A stretch of 24,593 bases of DNA from Brachyspira pilosicoli. Its GTDB lineage: Bacteria; Spirochaetota; Brachyspiria; Brachyspirales; Brachyspiraceae. The stretch covers positions 1-24,593 of the forward strand of contig NZ_SRZM01000035.1 in NCBI RefSeq assembly GCF_019402445.1, given 5' to 3'. Both the position numbers and the translations under genes were made by a program. Under the pieces are notes generated by a model. The model was given only the letters and a program-made list of their open reading frames with translations. It did no database searches and had not been told where the DNA came from. Of this stretch, positions 16,317 through 23,011 are shown piece after piece (positions within the stretch are counted from its first letter, which is position 1; every line of letters begins with the position of its first letter).

Positions 16317-18470
16317 ATGAAAGGTAAAAGAATTATCATAATAGGAGCTGGACTATTACAAGTTCCGGCAATACAAATAGCCAAAGATATGGGATTATAT
16401 ACAATAGTATTAGATTATAATAAAGATGCTCCGGGAATGAAGATAGCAGATTATCCTATAATAGCATCTACAAGAGATGTTGATGGAAGTGTGAGGGTTG
16501 CTAGGGCTTTAAGTAAAGAGATGGAGATACATGGAGTTATTACAGTAGGAACTGATGCTTCTAGTACTGTTGCTGCTGTTGCTAATGCTTTAGGGCTTCC
16601 GGGAAATAGATTTGAAGATGCTTATGCTGCTTCAAACAAAATAAGAATGCGTGAGAGATTTAAGAAAAATAATGTACCTCAGCCTAATTTTTTCCCTGTA
16701 TGGAATTATGATGAGGCGGTTGAGGCTTATAGAAATTTGACTAAGCCTGTTGTAATAAAGCCTGCTGACAATATGGGGGCTCGCGGTGTAATGAAGGTGT
16801 CTGATGAAAAAGATGTACTTAATGCTTTTAATAGGGCTAAGAGTGCTTCTCCTTCGGGTGAGGTTATAATAGAAGAGTTTATGGAAGGACCTGAGCTTTC
16901 TATAGACATGCTTATTTATAATGACGAGATATATGTTACAGGTGTTGCTGATAGAATTATAGAATATCCTCCATTTTTTATAGAAACTGGGCATATACTT
17001 CCTTCTGCTTTAGAACAAGAAAAAATAGATGATGCAATCAATGTAATGAAAGCTGGTATAAAAGCTTTGAATTTAAAAATTGGTGCTGCTAAGGGAGATA
17101 TAAAAGTAACCAAAAACGGTGCTATGGTAGGGGAGATTGCGGCAAGACTTTCTGGTGGGTTTATGAGTGCTTATACTTATCCTTTTGCCACTGGTGTAAA
17201 CTTAATTAAAAATGCAATAGAGATAGCATTAGGTAATCCTCCTAGTGATTTAAAGCCTAAATGGGATAGAGTTTCTGTTGAGAAAGCTTTTTTACCTGGT
17301 ACAGGAATTATTGAATCTATAGAAGGTTTAGAGAATGCAAAAAATATAGACGGCGTAAGAGAGATATTTATTAAAACAAAGGTTGGTGATATATTAGTTT
17401 CTCCTACAAGCAACCTCGATAAGGCTGGAAATGTTATAGCTGTTGCAGATACTAGAGATAAAGCTATTGAAATTGCTAATAAGGCTATAAATGCTGTTCA
17501 TTTTAAGCTAACAGATGAAAAATCTCTCACAATAGAAGAAATTAAAAAAGTATCAAAAGAGAAATTATCTTCAAAACATAATGTTGATTATTTGTTTAAT
17601 GAAAATAAAGATACAGGCTTGGAAAATTATTCTTTTTCTCCAAGCATAATACATAATGATGATAAAGATGTTAGTTTGCAAACTAGTATATTTAATATGC
17701 ATTTATCTCAGCCTATTATAATAGATACCATTCATAACCTTCCAGAAGCTTTAGATGGTATAATGGATATAAAAGAATATTATAACATCACTATGGATAT
17801 AGCTTCAAACTCTGAAATACTTGCTATACTTAATGATTTTAATAATGATGAAATATTTAATTTAGCTACCCAATCTATCAAAGAGCATAAAAGAGGAATT
17901 ATTATGATTAGCGGTAATAATTCTCAAGATGTTATAATGAGAAAACTTAAAGAGGCTCAAAAAAGCGGAGCTTGTGCTGTTGGAATAGATTTGTCTTATT
18001 ATTATAATAATACTGAAAATAATATACATCTAAAAACTCATAAAGAAATAAATTATATTCAAAAACATTTGGATATTCCTCTAATAGTAAAAGGCATCTC
18101 TAATGAAAAAGATATAGTTAATAATAACTTAAATAATGTATATTTTTCTAATAATAATAAGTATTCATTAAAAGGTATGAAAAAAGTTTCCGATACTATT
18201 AGTAGCGTAGCTTTAAACTTGCATAAGAATAAAACGCAAATTAATATTTTGGCAGAATCACCTAAATATGGCGGAGAATTATTTAAGTATTATGCTTTAG
18301 GTGCTAATGTTGTTTGTGTTACAGAAGAGAGTTTTATTTCTATCGTAAGTAAAGGCAGAAAAGGACTTGAATATATGATTTATTCTACTAAAGAAGAATT
18401 AGAAAGAATGATGAAAATATTCGGATTCAATAAATTAAAATATGATAATACCGTATGGTGCAAAAATTAG
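16317..18470 (+). CDS. ATP-grasp ligase fused to a degraded FMN-dehydrogenase-like barrel
   Basis: A 717-residue fusion. Residues 1-400 are an ATP-grasp enzyme of the carbamoyl-phosphate-synthetase-like type: Rossmann-like start (RIIIIGAGLLQ), VVIKPADNMGARGV nucleotide-binding loop, EEFMEGPELSIDML, and the metal-binding GEIAARLSGG. A charged linker spans about 400-450. The remainder reads like the barrel of the FMN-dependent alpha-hydroxyacid dehydrogenase family: KLKEAQKSGACAVGIDLS, DIPLIVKGI (586-594), a YALGANVVCV strand, and a C-terminal KEELERMMKIFGFNKL helix. However, the expected SNHGGR is SNNNKY (611-616) and the phosphate-binding DGGIRRGTD is AESPKYGGE, so the catalytic His and FMN contacts appear lost. 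Substrate unknown. First gene of an operon with the next ORF 10 bases on. AAGG lies 12 bases before the ATG. Confidence 0.8.
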   Translation: MKGKRIIIIGAGLLQVPAIQIAKDMGLYTIVLDYNKDAPGMKIADYPIIASTRDVDGSVRVARALSKEMEIHGVITVGTDASSTVAAVANALGLPGNRFEDAYAASNKIRMRERFKKNNVPQPNFFPVWNYDEAVEAYRNLTKPVVIKPADNMGARGVMKVSDEKDVLNAFNRAKSASPSGEVIIEEFMEGPELSIDMLIYNDEIYVTGVADRIIEYPPFFIETGHILPSALEQEKIDDAINVMKAGIKALNLKIGAAKGDIKVTKNGAMVGEIAARLSGGFMSAYTYPFATGVNLIKNAIEIALGNPPSDLKPKWDRVSVEKAFLPGTGIIESIEGLENAKNIDGVREIFIKTKVGDILVSPTSNLDKAGNVIAVADTRDKAIEIANKAINAVHFKLTDEKSLTIEEIKKVSKEKLSSKHNVDYLFNENKDTGLENYSFSPSIIHNDDKDVSLQTSIFNMHLSQPIIIDTIHNLPEALDGIMDIKEYYNITMDIASNSEILAILNDFNNDEIFNLATQSIKEHKRGIIMISGNNSQDVIMRKLKEAQKSGACAVGIDLSYYYNNTENNIHLKTHKEINYIQKHLDIPLIVKGISNEKDIVNNNLNNVYFSNNNKYSLKGMKKVSDTISSVALNLHKNKTQINILAESPKYGGELFKYYALGANVVCVTEESFISIVSKGRKGLEYMIYSTKEELERMMKIFGFNKLKYDNTVWCKN

Positions 18471-18480
18471 GTAGTTATTT

Positions 18481-19506
18481 ATGGAAGTAAAAGAAATTAG
18501 CTTATCAAAATCATACCTTTATGGTTTTTTTGCTGCTATGATAAGCACTTTAATATATAGTGCTATAGCAATACCTATTTATATATTACTTATCTCTTCA
18601 AACCCTAATAACTTTTTGGTTTATTTGCTTTATACTTTGGATATTTGGGTTTGGATATGGATATCTATGTCTATATTATATGCTTTTGTTGTAGTGTTTA
18701 TATTTTCTGCCAAAGAGCATGAGGCTAATTTGAGAAAAAGTATAGGAAATATTTTGTTTTTTGTTGTTACTTCTATAGTAATGCTTCTTTCTTTAAGCTA
18801 TATACCAGAGATACAAAAAATATTATATAGACAAGAATATACTTTCTATAGCACAATATTATCTCTATGCTTATTTTTTATGGCTATATTTTTATCTTAT
18901 AACATAAGAAATATTATATTATTTATGTATAATTTAATATTATTTAATTTGGGATATGAAACTAGTAATTCTTCTAATAATTTATCTGGTGAAGCAGAAA
19001 AAACTAATACTTTAGAATATGAAATATTTAATAATACATTAAAAACGGTAATATCATTTTCACAAAGACATAATTATGCTATAGGTATAATGGCATTTAA
19101 TATTTCTAATGCTAATGATATAATAGAGCATTATGACAGACTTGGTTATTACAAGATACGCAAAGATTTGGTTGCTTTTATTAAAAGAGAAGCTAGAGCG
19201 GGTGAGAGTCAATGTTTAATAGATGATGATATTATATATATAATAGTATATGCTAATGAAGAAGAGGCTTTGAAGATTACGAAAAGATATTTAAAGATGC
19301 TTCAAAATTATAATTTTAGCTATAATGGTGATAATATAGATGTAAAAGTGTCTATGGCTGTTAGCGGATTTGATTTTGCTGATAATAAGGCTAATAAAAT
19401 ATCAATTTTTACAGTTAAAGATAATTTAACTGATAAAATAAAAGAAGCTTTAAGGGAATCTAAAGAAACAGAAAGCCCTGTTATAGTTTATCAAAAAGGA
19501 ATATAA
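18481..19506 (+). CDS. Polytopic membrane protein with degraded GGDEF-like domain
   Basis: A 341-residue protein. About four to five hydrophobic segments fill residues 12-155 (for example 15-38, 45-78, 88-108, 120-155). After a short Ser/Asn linker, residues about 195-310 show the layout of a GGDEF (diguanylate cyclase) domain: YAIGIMAFNIS in place of the metal-binding D-x-D strand, a helix IEHYDRLGYYKIRKDLVAFI, the signature turn, EEEALKITKRYL and a final VKVSMAVSGFD strand. The signature reads L-I-D-D-D-I (246-251) instead of GGDEF, and the first metal Asp is Asn, so cyclase activity is unlikely. It may be a receptor or structural domain. This identification is by eye. AGGTAG precedes the ATG, and the next gene starts 2 bases after its stop. 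Confidence 0.72.
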   Translation: MEVKEISLSKSYLYGFFAAMISTLIYSAIAIPIYILLISSNPNNFLVYLLYTLDIWVWIWISMSILYAFVVVFIFSAKEHEANLRKSIGNILFFVVTSIVMLLSLSYIPEIQKILYRQEYTFYSTILSLCLFFMAIFLSYNIRNIILFMYNLILFNLGYETSNSSNNLSGEAEKTNTLEYEIFNNTLKTVISFSQRHNYAIGIMAFNISNANDIIEHYDRLGYYKIRKDLVAFIKREARAGESQCLIDDDIIYIIVYANEEEALKITKRYLKMLQNYNFSYNGDNIDVKVSMAVSGFDFADNKANKISIFTVKDNLTDKIKEALRESKETESPVIVYQKGI

Positions 19507-19508
19507 TA

Positions 19509-20870
19509 GTGGAAGTTTCAATAATACTTATAATGATGCTAATAGTTGTATTGGGAGTTGCAACTAATTTTATTGTAAAGAGTGGTTCTTATCCTGCCAA
19601 ATTAAAACGCATTACTCAATTTTATGAAGATGGTAATGTTGAACTTGCAATGAAAGAAATTAATGAACTTGACCCAAAATTTAGAAAAGACCCAATTATA
19701 TTATGGTATAGTGCCAATTTATATTATAAGCAAAATCAATATATATTGGCTATGGCAGCATTACAGTCTATGTTGGACGGGGCTTATTTTACTAAAGATA
19801 TCACAGAGTTAAAAGTACGTGAGTTCTTGGCTAATATTTATGAAGAAACTGGAAACTCTAAAAAGGCTTTAGATGAATATGATTATATAATAAAAATAAA
19901 AAATCAGGATTATGATTCTTTGTATAAAGCAGGACTTATATCCTATCAAAGCGGTGAGTGGATATTGGCTCAAAAATATTTATCATTGGCAGCTACTCGT
20001 AATGATAGTAATCCTGAATTATTATATATGCTTGCTTATTCTTATTATAAAATGCGTAGCTATCATGCAGCACAGCAAAATATTGAAAAGGCTATAGCAT
20101 TAGATTCTTCTAATTATAATTATCATTTACTTTATGGAAGAATATTATCTGCTTCTAGAGATTTCCAAAATGCAGTTAAAGAGCTAGAAATATCTTATGA
20201 CAGTAGTTTTATGGATAATAAAGATAGTATATCATTGGATTTAGCTAATTCTTATTATGAACTTGGAGATTATGATAAGGCTAATAAATATTATAGAGAA
20301 GTGCTTACTAAAGATAATGTGGCAAATGAAAAAGTTGTAGATGAAAGATATAGATATGCTGAAACTTTGGTTAAACAAAAACACTTTGAAGAAGCTGTTA
20401 AACAGTGGGAGATAATAAAATCTGTAAGAAATATATATTTGGATGTTGAACAAAAATTAAAAACTTATAGCTCTATTATAGCTAATAATGCATTTAGAAC
20501 GGCATTAGAAATGGATGTTATTGATTATTTGGAAAAACATTTCTATAGAATATTAACTTTAAATGGATATATTGTAACTGACCATACTAAAAAGTCTGAT
20601 AGTTTAGTTTTCTTTGTTACTATTAAGAAATTTGGTTCTGAAGGTCAATCATATAAAAGCACTTTTGCTTTGGATACTTCTGGATATCCTATGCGACAAA
20701 ATACTGTAGATGAGTTTATGGATTATGCTAGGGCATATAAGAGTGCTCACTCATTCTTAATTAGTATAGGTGATTTTGCTCCTAATTTGAAAGTTGATGA
20801 TACTGTGATGATTATAGAGCCTGAAAGATTTGAAGCTATTATTGAAGGTGTTATATCATTTAGCGACTAA
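19509..20870 (+). CDS. Membrane-anchored TPR protein with Mrr-like C-terminal domain
   Basis: A 453-residue protein starting at GTG, 2 bases after the preceding stop, so translation is probably coupled. An N-terminal span (about 3-24) anchors it with the rest cytoplasmic if oriented like an N-in anchor. Residues about 30-330 are TPR repeats (ILWYSANLYYKQNQYILAMAAL, LLYMLAYSYYKMRSYHAAQQNI and others). The last roughly 110 residues follow the order of an Mrr/restriction-endonuclease-like fold: LNGYIV, D364, IKKF with K373, NTVDEFMDYARAYKSAHSFLISIGDFAP, and MIIEPERFEAII. The usual Gln/Glu-x-Lys is Thr-Ile-Lys, so nuclease activity is doubtful. The TPR part is secure. The C-terminal assignment is tentative. 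Confidence 0.75.
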   Translation: MEVSIILIMMLIVVLGVATNFIVKSGSYPAKLKRITQFYEDGNVELAMKEINELDPKFRKDPIILWYSANLYYKQNQYILAMAALQSMLDGAYFTKDITELKVREFLANIYEETGNSKKALDEYDYIIKIKNQDYDSLYKAGLISYQSGEWILAQKYLSLAATRNDSNPELLYMLAYSYYKMRSYHAAQQNIEKAIALDSSNYNYHLLYGRILSASRDFQNAVKELEISYDSSFMDNKDSISLDLANSYYELGDYDKANKYYREVLTKDNVANEKVVDERYRYAETLVKQKHFEEAVKQWEIIKSVRNIYLDVEQKLKTYSSIIANNAFRTALEMDVIDYLEKHFYRILTLNGYIVTDHTKKSDSLVFFVTIKKFGSEGQSYKSTFALDTSGYPMRQNTVDEFMDYARAYKSAHSFLISIGDFAPNLKVDDTVMIIEPERFEAIIEGVISFSD

Positions 20871-20921
20871 TTATTTTTTTATAAGACTTTATATTGCAAA
20901 AAAAATTATAAAAACTCTTAC

Positions 20922-20949
20922 TTGCAAAAAAATGAAAATATATTATTCT
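20922..20949 (+). promoter_or_regulatory. Putative promoter of the DUF3298 lipoprotein gene
   Basis: TTGCAA (20922-20927), 16 bases, TATTCT (20944-20949), in the 105-base gap before the lipoprotein gene. CTTGCAAAAAAA at 20921-20932 nearly repeats ATTGCAAAAAAA at 20893-20904. The CTTGCA start of this -35 also occurs in the ftsZ upstream region. Weak evidence in AT-rich DNA. Confidence 0.3.
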
Positions 20950-20975
20950 TTTTTTAAAAATTGTTTGGAGTTTTT

Positions 20976-22154
20976 ATGATTAAGAAAGTATTATTATTAG
21001 TTTTATTTTTATTTGTTGCTTGCAATAATAAAGATAATTTAGATAAAAATCAAGAAAATACTGAAAATATAGAAAATAATTATATAGATACTAATCAAAA
21101 CGCTTTATCTGAAACAACAACTACAACAACTGTTAAGAGTGATGGTGATTATAATGAATGGTTTTCACCTTATACTTTTATGAAAAATGATAATGGCTCC
21201 ATGGCTCAATTAGCTTTGAATGATATGGTGTTGCCAGAATATAATATTGCTCAATTTAGATTTACTTATATAGATGAAAATTTAATAAAGACTTATTTTT
21301 ATTCTAATGCCACTATTGATAATGATGGAGCTGATATGTATGCTCAGTCTGATACAGGCGATACAATAAGAGGCGATTATTATAATAAAAACTTTACCAT
21401 TACAACAAAAATAGATGAAGTAGAACTTAGTGCTTCAGATTTTATTTCTGCTGTATCATACAATTATTTATACACGAACTCATCTCAAAATGATTCTCTT
21501 GGAAATGGTTCTACTTTCTTTTATAAAGATTCTATATTTGTGCTTATTCCAAGCGATACAAATAATTTAGAAGTTTATGATAAAATAACTTTGGATATTA
21601 ATAATAATATTGATAATATTGTACGTGATGAAACACTATGGTTAAAAAATGAAACTCTTCCTTTATTTGAAAATGCTATGAGTGATTTTTATAATGACTG
21701 GTATACAAACTCAGATTTTAATTATGAGTATATAGGAGGCAAAGATATATTATATTTTAATGATACAACAATATCAATAAATAGCTTTTCTTCCATCTAT
21801 ATGGGAGGAGCTCATGGCGTTTATAATAATACATCTTTAGTTTATTCTCTTAAAGACGGAGAGAAAATTTCAATTACAAATTTAATAAAAGATTTTAAAG
21901 ATGAAAAATTGCGTATAAGTATGAAATCTAAACTTCTTTCTATAAGTGATAGAACAGAAGAAGATTATTTAGTTCCTCTAGATGAAATAACTTTAGAAGA
22001 TACTAGTTTTTATGTATATAAAGACGGTATTCACTTTGTATGGCCTATTTATACTATTACGGCATATGTTCAAGGTGAAACAGAAATAGTTTACTCTTTT
22101 GATGAAATAAGACCTTTTGTAAACGAAGAGTATTTATATATATTAGAAGAATGA
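20976..22154 (+). CDS. Lipoprotein with DUF4163/DUF3298 (RsiV/PdaC-like) region
   Basis: A 392-residue protein. I choose the ATG at 20976, with GGAG 5 bases upstream, over a TTG at 20961 that would put the ribosome binding site inside the gene. The first 16 residues are a lipoprotein signal ending F-V-A-C16, so it is lipid-anchored in the envelope. A Thr-rich linker follows (about 45-55). The C-terminal half has the arrangement seen in DUF3298 proteins such as RsiV and PdaC: SINSFSSIYMGGAHGVYNNTSLVYSLKDGEKISITNL, then FYVYKDGIHFVWPIYTITAY and a closing EIVYSFDEIRPFV. In relatives this module binds peptidoglycan or lysozyme. No sigma factor is adjacent, so an anti-sigma role is not supported. 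Substrate unknown. Confidence 0.8.
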   Translation: MIKKVLLLVLFLFVACNNKDNLDKNQENTENIENNYIDTNQNALSETTTTTTVKSDGDYNEWFSPYTFMKNDNGSMAQLALNDMVLPEYNIAQFRFTYIDENLIKTYFYSNATIDNDGADMYAQSDTGDTIRGDYYNKNFTITTKIDEVELSASDFISAVSYNYLYTNSSQNDSLGNGSTFFYKDSIFVLIPSDTNNLEVYDKITLDINNNIDNIVRDETLWLKNETLPLFENAMSDFYNDWYTNSDFNYEYIGGKDILYFNDTTISINSFSSIYMGGAHGVYNNTSLVYSLKDGEKISITNLIKDFKDEKLRISMKSKLLSISDRTEEDYLVPLDEITLEDTSFYVYKDGIHFVWPIYTITAYVQGETEIVYSFDEIRPFVNEEYLYILEE

Positions 22155-22183
22155 TAGTTTTGTATGTAGTATAGCTTATGAAC

Positions 22184-22212
22184 TTGACTTTTAATAGTAA
22201 ATTTGCTATACT
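22184..22212 (+). promoter_or_regulatory. Near-consensus sigma70 promoter with overlapping inverted repeat
   Basis: TTGACT (22184-22189), exactly 17 bases, TATACT (22207-22212). This is the best -35/-10 pair in the window. AGTATAGC (22168-22175) and GCTATACT (22205-22212) form a perfect 8-base inverted repeat, with one arm covering the -10 box. This could be an operator, or a second -10-like element facing the other way. Confidence 0.65.
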
Positions 22213-22252
22213 GTATTCATAAAACAATATAATTAATTTATGGTAAGTATTT

Positions 22253-22561
22253 ATGACTGAAGAACAAAATGAACAATCTCCAGAGTGTGGAGGTATTTAT
22301 TGTGCTAATTGCAGGTATTGTGTACTTTTTAGAAAGGCTAGCGGAATAGACGGCTCACAATATTTGCTAAGAGTAAAATGTACTCAGGAACAATGGCGTA
22401 AAAAACTTGGTGAAGAAAAAATGTACAAGTATTTTACAGTTGCTAGAAGAACTGTAGAAAAATGCGATGATTATAAGGATATGGGCGATTTAAGAAGTTT
22501 CCTAAAAATCTTACGCAAAAGTTTGCCAGTACGCGATGAAGTCTATTCTATAAAAAAATAG
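22253..22561 (+). CDS. Small Cys-rich protein, unrecognised
   Basis: A 102-residue soluble protein. The N-terminal third contains C12-x4-C17-x2-C20-x2-C23 (ECGGIYCANCRYC), with further Cys at 43 and 72. Six cysteines in the first 72 residues suggest a zinc site or an iron-sulfur cluster. The C-terminal half is basic and helical (SFLKILRKSLPVRDEV). No signal peptide. No family is recognised. It is the first gene after a strong promoter and is followed 12 bases on by a TPR lipoprotein. The conserved-looking Cys spacing argues for a real gene. Confidence 0.72.
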   Translation: MTEEQNEQSPECGGIYCANCRYCVLFRKASGIDGSQYLLRVKCTQEQWRKKLGEEKMYKYFTVARRTVEKCDDYKDMGDLRSFLKILRKSLPVRDEVYSIKK

Positions 22562-22573
22562 TGGATTTTGTTG

Positions 22574-23011
22574 GTGAAAAAAACTTATTATTTATTGCTT
22601 ATTTTTGCTTTATTCTCCATATCTTGTGCCACAACTGTACAAGTGGATGCTGAAGAAAGATACCCTAAAATTATAGCAGAAAAAGCTTATACTGAATTTA
22701 ATAATAAAAGATATAAAAATGCTATAGCATACTATCAGTATATCATAGACAATTTTGATAGAAATAATTTCGCTAAAGATGTTTCTTGGGCATATTATGA
22801 GATTGGTTTCTGTTATTATTATCAGAATAAGTATGAAGAGGCTATAGATTATTTTAATATTGTTATCAATGATTTTGCTGTTTTGCCTCCTAAAGTATTA
22901 GCTCAAAAAGTTATGCAAGATATATATACAAAAAAACCTAAATTAAAACCTATTGAAACAGTAGAAGAAGTAATAATTGATGAAGATGTTGAGCAAGTAG
23001 TGGAAGAATAA
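22574..23011 (+). CDS. Small TPR lipoprotein
   Basis: A 145-residue lipoprotein. The GTG at 22574 is chosen: it follows the TGGA at 22562-22565 by 8 bases and gives a classic signal (KK, a hydrophobic run, then S-I-S-C18). TTG codons at 22568 and 22571 in the same frame would add two residues at most. After the lipidated Cys there are two to three TPR-like units (YTEFNNKRYKNAIAYYQYII and WAYYEIGFCYYYQNKYEEAIDYF). A Val/Glu-rich acidic tail ends it. It resembles the N-terminal part of BamD/YbgF-type envelope proteins but is too short for BamD, so the role is uncertain. Its TAA overlaps the next ATG by one base. Confidence 0.78.
   Translation: MKKTYYLLLIFALFSISCATTVQVDAEERYPKIIAEKAYTEFNNKRYKNAIAYYQYIIDNFDRNNFAKDVSWAYYEIGFCYYYQNKYEEAIDYFNIVINDFAVLPPKVLAQKVMQDIYTKKPKLKPIETVEEVIIDEDVEQVVEE

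Noticed and set aside
16632..17413. Several minus-strand reading frames opposite the ATP-grasp gene
   Set aside because: They overlap a clearly conserved domain, have no ribosome binding sites, and look like antisense shadows.
20961..20975. TTG start for the DUF3298 lipoprotein
   Set aside because: It would place the GGAG ribosome binding site inside the gene and lengthen the lipoprotein signal. The ATG at 20976 fits better.
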